Shown: piece after piece, positions 1 through 9,500 of the stretch
Layout: each line of letters begins with the position of its first letter
Numbering within the stretch: position 1 is the stretch's first letter
Origin: Cochliopodium minus
Taxonomy: Eukaryota > Discosea > Himatismenida > Cochliopodiidae
Length of the DNA stretch: 12,779 nucleotides
NCBI GenBank assembly: GCA_024220525.1
Contig: JAMYWO010000023.1
Coordinates: forward strand, 240,700 to 253,478
Reading direction: 5' to 3'
Translations under genes and position numbers: made by a program
Notes under the pieces: generated by a model
What the model was told of the DNA's origin: nothing
Databases searched by the model: none
The model's input: the letters and a program-made list of their open reading frames with translations, nothing else

Positions 1-131
1 TTTATTTTTATTTTTATTTTTATTTTTATTTTTATTTTTATTTTTATTTTTATTTTTATTTTTATTTTTATTTTTTCATTTTATTTTTTATTTTTATTTT
101 TTCATTTTATTTTTTATTCAATTTTTTGTTT

Positions 132-162
<31 letters not shown>

Positions 163-224
163 TATTTTTATTTTTATTTTTTATTTTTTATTTGTTTGAT
201 TTTTTAATTCTTCATTTCATAAAG
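1..224 (+). repeat. TTTTTA tandem repeat, probably within an INTS11 intron
   Basis: Positions 1 to about 74 are a near-perfect array of the 6-base unit TTTTTA, and a second degenerate stretch covers about 127-190. No coding sequence is visible. An acceptor AG at 223-224 precedes the first INTS11 exon in the window, so this is most simply the 3' part of an INTS11 intron. Confidence 0.8.
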
Positions 225-2455
225 AGCCCAAGAGTTATGTATCTTGGTCGAAACTTATTGGGAAAGAATGAACCTGAACGTTCCTGTCTACATATCTCTT
301 GGTAAAAAAGAATTAAAAATAAATTTATAAAATTAAATAGAATAAAATTTTATTATTTTTATTATTTTTATTAATTTTATTATTTATATCATTTTTATTA
401 TTTTTATTATTTTTATAAATTTATTTTTATTTATTTTTATTTATTTTTATTTATTTTTATTAATTTTATTAATTTTATTATTTTTATTAATTTTATTAAT
501 TTATTTTATTTTTATTTATATTTATGATTTTTATTTATATTTTTTTATTTTTTTATTTTTTGTTATATATTTTATATTTTTCATTTAGGACTGATTGAAA
601 AGGCGAACCATTATTACAAACTTTTCATCAACTGGACCAACCAAAAGATCAAGCAGACTTTTGTGGAGAGAAACATGTTCGATTTCAAACACATTAAAAC
701 TTTTGAGAGGCCCTTCGCTGACATGAATGGTCCTATGGTTCTCTTTGCTACTCCCGTATTTTTTATTTTTTAATAATTATTAACATTTTTATTTTCATTT
801 ATTATTTATTTTTTATTTTTTTATTTTTTATTTTTATTTTTTTATTTTTATTTTTTTACATTTTTACATTTTTATTTTTTATTTTTTAATTACCTTGTAG
901 ATCTCAATCTATAAAAAAATATTCATTTTATTAACATTCTTATTTATTTTATTTTTATTTTTATTTTTATTTTTAAGTTTATATTTATTTTATTTGATTT
1001 TTTGATTTTTTTATCGTTTTTTCAAAATTTATCGTTTCATTTTTTTTTCTTTTTCTTTTCATTTTTTATTCATCATTTTTATTTTTTATTTTTAATGTTT
1101 TATTTTTTTAGGGAATGTTGCACGCAGGTACTTCATTGGAGGTTTTCAAAAAGTGGGCAGTGGATGAAAAGAACACCGTTATCATTCCTGGTTATTGTGC
1201 AGTAGGAACAGGCAAAAAAAATTAATTAAAAAATAAAAAATTAAAAAATTAAAAAATTAAAATAATTAAAATAATTAAAATAAAATAAATTAATAAATTT
1301 GATTGTATAGTTGGAAACAGACTTTTGGCGGGAAAGGACAAACAGGAGAAGGTAGAAATAGATAGGAACACTTCTATTGATGTGAAGTGCAGAGTTGAAT
1401 ATCTCTCTTTCAGCGCCCACACTGATGCAAAAGTAAATAATAATTAAAAAATTAATAAATTTAAAAAAAGAAATTAATTATAATAAAATAAAAAAATATT
1501 TAAAAAAAGTTAATTAATTTAATTAAAAAAATAATTTTATTTAATAAGGGAATAATGACTTTAATCAACATGTGCGAACCTAGAAATGTAAAAAAAAATT
1601 TTTCACTTTTCTTTTATCATCATTTGTTTTATTTTATTATTTTTATTTTATTAATTTTATTTTATTATTTTTTTTTATTTTTTAAAAGGTTATGCTTGTA
1701 CACGGAGAAAAAACCAAAATGCACTTTTTGAAGCAGAAAATACACCAAGAATTTGGAATACCTTGCTACGACCCTGCCAACGGTGTATGTGTATCCATTC
1801 CTCTCAAAGACACTGTTCCTGTCAAATTCAGTTCCACTTTTATTCAAAACCAATTCTTTCAAAATTTGGAAGAGGATGATCTTCTTGATGGTATCTTTAT
1901 TTTCTTCTTATTTTTTTTTATTTTTTATTATTTTGAAAATTTTTAAATTATTTTTTTTTTTTATTTATTTTTAAAACTTTTTATTTTATTTTTTTTATTT
2001 CAATAGATGATGATTTTGGAGATGAGAAAGAGGATGTAGATTTCCCCAACAAGAAAAGATGCATTCATCCCCTCTCCAAAAACAGCATAGAAGGAGTTGT
2101 GTTGATGAAGGACAACAAAGAGTTGACCATCATAGATCCAAACGAAATGAAAGAAGAAGTCGGGATCGAAGAACACGAACTGAAATTCATTGAGAAAAGA
2201 GAAATTGGAAGTTTCGTTGAGAAATACTTTAAAAATGAATTTAAAAATTTTTTAACTCAGCTTAAATCTTTCTTTTCACAATGGTTGCACAACAAACAAG
2301 TTTTGTTGAGGGATTCTGAGATTTTGGTTAATTCTGTTTCTTTTGGAGTTTTGGACAACAACTTGAACATTGAGTGGAGTGGTGAAGATGAAGAGTTGGC
2401 TGCAAGGATGATTTCTTTATTTAATATTTATCAAGAAAAATTTAAGAGTAATTAA
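225..2455 (+). CDS. INTS11: Integrator complex subunit 11 (INTS11), 5'-truncated by window edge
   Basis: This is the catalytic RNA endonuclease subunit of Integrator, a metallo-beta-lactamase/beta-CASP protein related to CPSF73 that cleaves snRNA and nascent Pol II transcripts in the nucleus. Exons are 225-301, 589-755, 1112-1211, 1311-1432, 1549-1587, 1689-1890 and 2007-2455. They join in frame to give 384 residues plus one leading base, against about 600 for human INTS11, so roughly the N-terminal 240 residues lie upstream. Recognised segments, in order, are RAQELC-like followed by [47 protein letters not shown], the beta-CASP motif [10 protein letters not shown], the zinc-site motif LVHGE, and a C-terminal domain ending in an EDEELA segment. 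These match INTS11 better than CPSF73. The N-terminal HxHxDH zinc motif is not in the window. Intron 1212-1310 needs a GC donor. The C-terminal part carries a short acidic insertion ([11 protein letters not shown]). The TAA stop at 2453-2455 overlaps an AATAAA. Confidence 0.93.
302..588 (+). other. INTS11 intron, T-rich, low complexity
   Basis: The donor is GTAAAA at 302 and the acceptor TTTAG ends at 588. The intron is built of TTTTTATTA and TTTTATTTA-type repeats, and I see nothing else in it. It splits a glycine codon (G|GA), which restores the family sequence around the following LIEKANHYY. Confidence 0.85.
756..1111 (+). other. INTS11 intron, T-rich, 356 bases
   Basis: The donor GTATTT follows the ATP-encoding codons and the acceptor TTTTTTAG ends at 1111. 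Splicing is in phase 0 and joins FATP to GMLHAG exactly as in the family. The content is T-rich simple sequence with no further gene visible. Confidence 0.85.
1212..1310 (+). other. INTS11 GC-AG intron
   Basis: The reading frame needs exon 1112-1211 to end ...GGA ACA G and exon 1311 to begin TT GGA AAC, giving G-T-V-G-N as in INTS11. The bases after the exon are GCAAAA, and there is no GT in the right place or phase. The acceptor is TATAG at 1306-1310. The intron is A-rich on the sense strand. Confidence 0.8.
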
Positions 2456-2518
2456 TAAAGAAAAGAAAAGAAATATTCTTTGTTAATTTGCTTTGTTTTG
2501 TTTTGATTTAAATAATTT

Positions 2519-5313
2519 TTAATTTTTAATTTCTTTTGATTTTTTTGTAAGATCTTTTTGTTTTATTGGAACTCCATTTACAGCACTTTTGGCAGCAATC
2601 CTTCCAAAAACAACAGATTGAAGCAAAGAATTACCAGAGAGAATGTTAGTCCCATGGATACCACTTGTAATAGAACCTGCACAAAAAACATTGTGTTTAA
2701 AATTAATGTTCCAAAAAGGCCTACAATGTTCATCAATAGGAAAGCCACCCAAAGTAGTATTAATAACAGGAGTAACCAATATTCTATAAATAGGATCTTC
2801 TTTGTTAAAATAAGAAGGAAGAGTCTTTGTTTTGTTTTTATTGACATTATTAAGAGAATCCTCGAAAAGATTTCTTCCCATATTCAAAGAGCTACAAAGA
2901 TGATCAATATTGTCAAATTTTTGAAAGTTTTTTTCAAGAAGGGAAAAGTACGAGTTATATTTTTCTCCAAACATCCTCTCAAATATTTTTTCATTAACAA
3001 AAAGTTGAGCAGTAGCAAAACTTTTTTAAAAAAAAGTAAAAAATAATTTAAAAAATAATAAAATAATTTTAAAAAATAAAGTAACCTTTGCTTGGAAGTT
3101 TTTTTAGGTTTTCCTTTTTCTTTTTCGTTATCTATCTCAGCAAAGTGTCTTTGAAAAATAGCCTCAGATATACCATTTTGAGTGTTGTTTTCTGCAATCA
3201 ACAATTTTCCTTCCAAATCCGTTAAAAATGCTCCAAAATCGTTGACTATCTCATTTAAAACAAGAAAATCCATATTCTCTTCATTTAAATCTTCAGCTAC
3301 AAAAAGAAATTTTTATTTTTATTTTATCCTTTTTTAATTTAATTTTATTATTTTATTTACTTTTTTCTTTGATGACACCATAAGAACTAAACTGAATTTT
3401 GTCTAACAATATTGCTTTGGCACCCAATTTTCTCAACAATTTAGGAACATTAGAAGTTCCCAAACTAATTATTTGATTTTTTTAATTTTATTTTAATATT
3501 ATTATTTTTATTATTTATTTATTTTTTATTTTTTATTTTTTATCTTTTATTTTTTATTTTCAAATTTTTTATTTCAAATTTTTTATTTTTTATTTTTTAT
3601 TTTTTATTTTTTATTTTTTATTTTTTATCTATTATTTTTTATTTTCAAATTTTTTATTTCAAACTTGTTATTTCAAATTTTTTATTTTGTTTTTTAATTC
3701 TTTATTATTTATTATTTTTTATTTTTATTTTTTATTTCAAATTTTTTATTATTTTTTTTTTTTTTTTTTTGTTTTTCTTTATTACCTTGAGCCCATTCCA
3801 AATTTTTTGACATCATTAGTTTTAGCTTTAGTGAGCTTCAAAAGCTCCTCATTCCCATGAAAACCTCCGCTACAAAGAATCATGGTATCTGCACCAATAA
3901 CAGGGTCTTCCATACCTATCAAAATGAATAAAAGAATTTTTTTTTGTTTTATTTTTTATTTTATTTTATTTATTATTTTTATTTTATTTTTTATTTTATT
4001 TTATTTATTATTTTTATTTATTTATTATTTATTTTTTTTTATCAAAATTTGATTTTTAGTTTACCTTTTTCTTCAGTTTCGAATACAATGTCGATCCTTT
4101 CATCGTTAGGAATGAGATCAGTGACTTTGCAACCTGTGAAAATGGAAATCATTTCTTTTTCCACGTATTGATAAAATTTCTCCGAAATTTTGACCAACAC
4201 CTCGTTACAATCCTTTGTAAACAATGTTCTCTAAAAATAAAAAAAAATCATAATAAAAAATAAAAAATAAAATAAAAATAAAAAATAAAATAAAAAGAAA
4301 AAAATAATGAGAATAAAATACATAATATAAAAAATAAAAAAGGAAATAAAATTAAACTTTAAAAGAAAAATTTAATAAAATTTAAATTCAAAAGAAAAAA
4401 TAAAATAAAAAATAAAAAATATTAAAAAAAATAAAAATAAAAATAAAAATTATTTCACATATTTTATTAATTTTCTTGTTTACTCTTGCACTGTGACCTC
4501 CTAATTTATGCAACATTTCAAAACTGACGCCAAAATTATTTTCCAGATATTTCATAGAGTCTAAAGAATTCTCCGCTAACAAACTGAGGATTTTCTCGTT
4601 ACAAAAACCTTCTCCTGAATTGAACGTGTCCTTTTTGAATTGTTCTAAGGAGTCATCAATCTCTTCTTTTTCTTGTTGAGGTGATCCGACAACATTTAAT
4701 CCATAAATTTGTTTGAGAAGATTTCCTCCGAGACTTTTTTTTGTTTTAAAAAATAAAATAAAATTTATTATTTTTCATTTAATTAATTTTTCAGAGAAAT
4801 TATTAATTTCAAAAAAAAAATTTATTATTCCTAATTCACTATTATTTTTGTTTGGAAAATGGATAGATGTGATTTTAGGAGGAGAATGTTATTTATCAAA
4901 ATCAAGAAAAATTATTGTTAACAATTATTAATAGATCGTTTATATCAACAAATGTTAAATATCCTTCAAAATTAAATTCTTGATTTTGAAATGATGATAT
5001 GTATCTATGTTCTTATGATGTTAATCCATATATTTTTCTTCCACAATTTTTTTATTTTTTTATTTTACTATTCATTCTCCTCTATGACCAATACTTTTGA
5101 TCCCATGCTTGCTATTTCACATGCAGTAATCATCCCAGTGATCCCTGCTCCCACTATGACGATTTCCTTGGTGATATCGTTGTTCTTTCTCATTTTCATC
5201 TCAGGATCTTGGGTAGTGTTATCCACAGTATGCATCTTGAATCTTTGGAATTGATTGATCCCTTTTCCAAATGTATTTTTGAACAAATTTTTTTTGTTAA
5301 TTTTCTTCCACAT
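2519..5313 (-). CDS. Fumarate reductase (Frd1/Osm1)-like FAD protein with replaced active-site residues
   Basis: It belongs to the FAD-binding-2 family of soluble fumarate reductases, which reduce fumarate to succinate with flavin electrons. Exons, 5' to 3' on the minus strand, are 5313-5069, 4733-4484, 4230-4065, 3915-3786, 3464-3361, 3296-3086 and 3020-2519. They total 1608 bases (535 residues plus TAA), close to the 470-501 of yeast Frd1/Osm1. Visible motifs are the dinucleotide-binding VIVGAGITGM (about 53-62), LGGNLLKQ (84 onward), GGHSARRT (about 160), ILCSGGF (233-239), CAGSITSGIHGTN and SGNSLLQSVVFGRIA near the C-terminus. The first 50 residues are basic and Phe/Asn-rich and could be an organelle-targeting extension. 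Positions equivalent to catalytic His365, Arg402, His504 and Arg544 of Shewanella flavocytochrome c3 appear to be Ser290, Gln338, Asn456 and Ile495. FAD binding seems kept, but fumarate reduction is doubtful. The fold assignment is firm; the function is unknown. ATG 5311-5313 is the only start upstream of the Rossmann motif in the exon, apart from in-frame Met27 and Met40. Confidence 0.88.
3021..3085 (-). other. Flavoprotein intron 6, 65 bases
   Basis: The sense-strand donor is GTTACT and the acceptor is AAAAAAG at 3021-3022. It joins SKQ-R to SFATAQLF in phase 2. At 65 bases it is among the shortest introns here, and it contains only A/T-rich sequence. Confidence 0.75.
3465..3785 (-). other. 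Flavoprotein intron 4 with internal duplication
   Basis: The sense donor is GTAATA at 3785 and the acceptor AATTAG ends at 3465. The intron is strongly A-rich on the sense strand (runs of TATTTTT on the plus strand) and has no pyrimidine tract before the acceptor. It contains a direct repeat: the plus-strand segment at about 3542-3578 recurs, almost base for base, at about 3628-3663. No gene is seen inside. Confidence 0.75.
4231..4483 (-). other. Flavoprotein intron 2
   Basis: The sense donor is GTAAAC at 4483 and the acceptor TTTTTAG ends at 4231. Splicing is in phase 0 and joins GGHSAR to RTLFTKD, which matches the family GGHS.PRTH spacing. It is T-rich on the sense strand, with nothing else visible. 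Confidence 0.8.
4734..5068 (-). other. Flavoprotein intron 1, unusually complex sequence
   Basis: The sense donor GTAAAA at 5068 overlaps an in-frame TAG (TA|G), so intron retention would stop translation at once. The acceptor is AAAAAAAG at 4734-4735. Splicing makes a Tyr codon (TA|T) leading into LGGN. Unlike most introns here it is not simple repeat. It holds a perfect 8-base inverted repeat (TTCAAAAT at 4965-4972, ATTTTGAA at 4983-4990) and a 12-base palindrome ATTGTTAACAAT near 4915-4926. No coding exon is supported in it. Confidence 0.7.
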
Positions 5314-5363
5314 TTTTTTTTATTTGAATAATCTTTTTATTGTTAGCCAATGTGAATCTTGAA

Positions 5364-5375
5364 ACATTTTTATAA
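5364..5375 (-). promoter_or_regulatory. Possible TATA-like element upstream of the flavoprotein gene
   Basis: The minus strand reads CTTATAAAAATG here, about 55-60 bases before the ATG at 5313. In DNA this AT-rich such a match is weak evidence, and it is recorded only as a candidate. Confidence 0.25.
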
Positions 5376-5478
5376 GGTTGTTAAACCTTTGTTTTATGAA
5401 AAAAGAATCAAGCAAACATAAAAAAAATTTGTTTTTAAAAACATTAATAAAATAAAATAAAAAAAAAATTTATTTAAT

Positions 5479-5578
5479 TTAATAAAGTAGACATGCCCAA
5501 ATATTACAAGCTGATAAAATTTATACAAACAAAATTTAAAATGTTGTAATATTTTTGGACATCCCTATTAATAAAGTA
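5479..5578. repeat. Inverted-repeat element flanked by 11-base direct repeats (MITE-like?)
   Basis: An 11-base direct repeat TTAATAAAGTA occurs at 5479-5489 and 5568-5578. The 78 bases between have imperfect inverted ends: GACATGCCCAAATATTACAA at the left (5490-5509) pairs with TTGTAATATTTTTGGACATC at the right (5544-5563), with a two-base insertion and a few mismatches. The layout resembles a very small non-autonomous DNA transposon with target duplication, or a regulatory hairpin between two genes. No transposase is present. Confidence 0.45.
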
Positions 5579-5622
5579 AAGTTTTGTACAAAATCCATCA
5601 AAAAAATTTTTTTTTTTTCATT

Positions 5623-6508
5623 TTATCTCTCTCCCTTTAGAGAAGCTTTAATGGGCAAAGAACATTTGGGACAGCTAGTGGGATTTTCTTTTAGAAAGCA
5701 GGGCTGACATTGGATGAGATGCAAGCAGGGCAAGTAGATGATTTCTTTGAAGTTCTTGTAGCAAGTTACACAAGAGTCTTTCTCTATAAAGTTTGCATAA
5801 TTGATCTCTAACTCCAATGTTCTATGTTCAAGTTTATCTATCATTAAAAATAAAAATGTTATAAAATTCAAGTTTAAAATTTTTTAATTAAAAAAAATAA
5901 TAATTGAAACTTTTTTTTAAAAAAATTAAACTTTTAAAAAATATCAAATAAAATATCAAATAAAATATCAAAAGAAAAAAATTTACCCAATTTCTTGTAA
6001 AAAGTGTTTTCAATGTATGTAGTCAACCGCTTTTTCTCCACTATCTCGATGTCAAGCTGCTTCTCAAGCTCAATACACCTCAACTTTTGATTCTCTAAAT
6101 CCTCCTCCATGATAATAATGGACTCTTGAGCAGCCTTCAACTGGAAATCGTAAATGAGCTTTTCTTTGTTGGGTTTTTCACGAGAAATCAAAGAGTTTCC
6201 ATTGATGTGTTCATAACTAACATTCTCCGAAACTTCTTCATTACTTTCATCATCTTCATCAAATTTTTTATCGTCAGTTTTTTTGTAATTAATATTTTGA
6301 TCGATGATGTTGTGAAGATTGTTTTCATTGTTATAACTTTTTCTGTTGTGATTGTTATTGTTATTATAGTTTTTTTTATTTACATTGATTAGATCATCGT
6401 TTAAATCATCTATAAAATTGCTACTTAAATCATTTTTATAATCTTTTTTGTGATTTTCAATTTGATGTTTATGGATATTATTGTTATCATTTTTATCATT
6501 TTTTTTAA

Positions 6509-6539
<31 letters not shown>

Positions 6540-9500
6540 GTTATTGTTATTGTTATTGTTATTATTGTGATTATTGTTATTATTGTTATTATTGTTATGA
6601 TTTTTGAGATTATTGAGATAATTTTTACTGTTGACAACATTGCTATTATATTTGTTTTTTTTCTTTTGGGAATACTGTTTGAGATTATTGTTGTTGTTAA
6701 AGATGTTGTTGTTGATGTTATTAATATTGTTGTTCTGAGACTTCTGCTTGCTCTCCTTAACCTGATGAATCTGATCAATCAAAGGACCACCAACACCAAC
6801 ACTCTTAGCAACCTTCTCTGGCTTCTCACTCAAAGAAACGACCCGCTCAATGATCTGCTCAATAGACTGAAGCCTCTCAGAACTCTTAGAATCCAAATTC
6901 TTCAAAGAAGATTTGCTTTGAAAAGTAGAAAAAAAGTGATTTTCATTCAAAGAAGAATTGCTTTCCAAATCATCAGAATCATCAACATTTTCCAACGAAA
7001 AAAGTTTTTTGTCCAAGTCGAGCATCTTGATGGTGAAATACTGCGTACATTCGGGATCGGAGCTGAGGTCGGAGGGGAGACATCCACTTTTGTTCCTTAT
7101 GTTGAGGGAGGCTCCGTTCTCGATGAGCATTTTGATGCATTTGAAGTCTCCGGAGTCGGCGGCTTTGTGGAGGGCGGTGTTTCCTTCGTCTTCTTGCGAG
7201 TCTAGGAAGGTTTGGAATGATGTGGGGTCTTTTTTCTTCTCTATCAGTGATGCTTTAACGAGAATATCCAGACACATCGAATTCCTTTAAAAAATAACAA
7301 TATAAAAAAAAAAATAATAAAAAAAATTAAAAAAAAAATTAAATTAAAAATTATTAAAAAAAAAATTAAATTAAAAAAAAACATTGAAATAATAAAAATT
7401 ATTGATTATTGATAAAAAAATAAATTATAAAAATAAAAAATAAAAATTATTGAAATAAAATAAAAATTATTAATCAAAAATTATAAATAATAAATAAATA
7501 AAAATATTAAATAAATAAATTAAAAAAAAAATAATTTTAAAATATTTATTTAAATTAAATTAAAAAACAAAATTTATTGGAAATTTTTTTTTAGTTACCC
7601 TTCGTTTGCTGCTTCGTGTAGGGGTGTCCACCCACATGAGTCTTTCACGTCCACTCTGGCACTTCTCAAGAGTAAAAGTTGAAGACATTCCAAATGGCCA
7701 CATCTGGCAGAAAGATGCAAAGGAGTACATCCATCCTTATCTCCTGCACTGACATCAGCTCCTATATTTTCGATATTATTTTTTAAATTTTAACAAGATA
7801 TTTCACTTTTATTATTTTATTATTTATTTTTTCACAATTTTTTATTTTATTTTTCACATTTTTCATTATTTTTATTTTTTTCATTTTATTTATTTATTTC
7901 AACTTTTTATACATTTAATATTTTATTTTTTATTTATTATTTTTATTTCATTTTTTTTTTTTTTTTTATTTACCAGATTCGATCAACAACAAAAGACATT
8001 TCAAACTTCCTTCGCTTACAGCCTCATGTAAAGGAGTCCAACCAACAAGATCTACAGCATTGACATCAGCCCCATAATTAAAAAGGATTTTACAACAAGA
8101 AGCATACCCTTTCCGTGCAGCAGTGTGAAGCGGAGTTTTCTTTTCGTTGTCAGTAAAATTTACATTTGCCTTTTTTTGCAATAAAAGTTCCAAACACTCT
8201 CTATCACAAATAAAAAAAAAAAAATTTGGATGTTAAGTTTCTTTTTCAATTTTTTTTTTTGATTTTTTTTACTTGTGACCATTTACAGATCCAAAAAACA
8301 AGGGTGTCCTGTAAATTGAAAAAAAAAGTAATTGAAAAAAAATAAGATTAAAAAAAATTCTTAATCTAAAATCAAAACAAAAAAAAAATAAGATGCATAA
8401 AAAAAAAGAAAGAAAATATAAAAAAAATTCTTAGAAAAAAAAGTATAACAAAAAAGAAATTAAAATATTATAATTAACAATATGTCAAAGATGCGAAAAA
8501 TAAGAAAGAAAATGTATGTTATGAATGGAATAAAAGAATAAATAAATGAATAAATAAAAAGATAAAATAAATTTTACATTCCACTTTCATCCGCTACATC
8601 AATCGGAACACCTAAATAGAAATTTAAATTTTATTTTAACATTAATTTTTGTCATTATCATTTTTTTAAAAAATAACCTTTTTCCAGTAGCAAAGCAGCA
8701 CAGTCGACATGTCCCTTGAATACAGCTAAATGCAAAGGACTGATGTTCTTGTCACTCTTTGAATTAAACTCCGCACCATTCTCAATCAACATTTTAGCGC
8801 AAGAAGTGTGTCCATGATAAACAGCCTTTCTAAAAGGAGTATCATTACCAATATTCTAAAAAAAATTAATTTCGTTTTATTTTTTTTCAGTAAGTTTTTC
8901 TTTTATTTTTTTATTTATTTTTATTAATTATTTTATTTATTTTTAATTTATTTTTTAATCATTATTTTCTACGAGGTTTTCTTTTAAATTAACTCATTTT
9001 ATTTTATTTTATTAAATCTTATTTTTATTTTTATTTTTGTTTTTCTTTTCATTTAATTTATTAAATTTTTAATTTTAATTACTTATTTTAAGAAAATTTT
9101 TTCATTTTTATATTTTTTCATTAATTATTTATTTTATTTATTTATTTTTATTATTTATTTTTTTAAATCATTTTTATATGTCAAATTTTTCTTTTATTTT
9201 ACCAAACAATTTATATCCGCTTTTGCTTCTATCAACAATCTTGCAACTTCTGTGTGTCCATTAACTACGCTCTTGTGAAGAGGAGTGTCTCCCCACGAAT
9301 CTCTTTTATTTACATCTGCCTTGTTTTCGATCAAAACTTTGATAACAAGATCCTTACCATTATGAGAAGCACAATGCTAAGATAGATAATAAAAAATAAA
9401 TAGAAAAATTGAGAAAAAGAAATTACATATTAACAATAAATAATAACAATAAATAATAAAATAAATAAAAATGTAAATAGAAATAAAAAATCATAAATAA

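Larger units (their letters stand above)
5314..5622. other. Intergenic region between two tandem minus-strand genes
   Basis: These 309 bases lie between the flavoprotein start (5313) and the ankyrin-RING stop (5623). They must hold the flavoprotein promoter and the 3' end of the ankyrin-RING transcript. No ORF is supported. They contain a TATA-like site, a 6-base inverted repeat (AAGGTT 5374-5379, AACCTT 5384-5389) and the inverted-repeat element at 5479-5578. Confidence 0.7.

Noticed and set aside
1-74. TTTTTA array as a telomere
   Set aside because: It has no G-rich strand typical of telomeric repeats, the same repeat appears inside introns throughout the window, and INTS11 exons run up to it.
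2558-3046. Plus-strand open frame of 162 codons
   Set aside because: It is antisense to the last flavoprotein exon, whose minus-strand reading has clear family motifs. Its composition looks like shadow sequence.
3484-3780. Repeated units as a CRISPR-like array
   Set aside because: The units are A/T microsatellite with irregular spacing in a eukaryotic intron, with no unique spacers.
4713-4931. Plus-strand frame containing FGKWIDVILGGECYLSKSRK
   Set aside because: It looked protein-like, but it overlaps the flavoprotein exon at one end and otherwise lies in its first intron. It has no start context, partner exon or recognised domain.
6450-7205. Long plus-strand open frame of about 250 codons rich in Ile and Val
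   Set aside because: It is the antisense of the Asn-rich and linker coding part of the ankyrin-RING exon; ATT/GTT repeats read as Ile/Val. It shows no family signal of its own.
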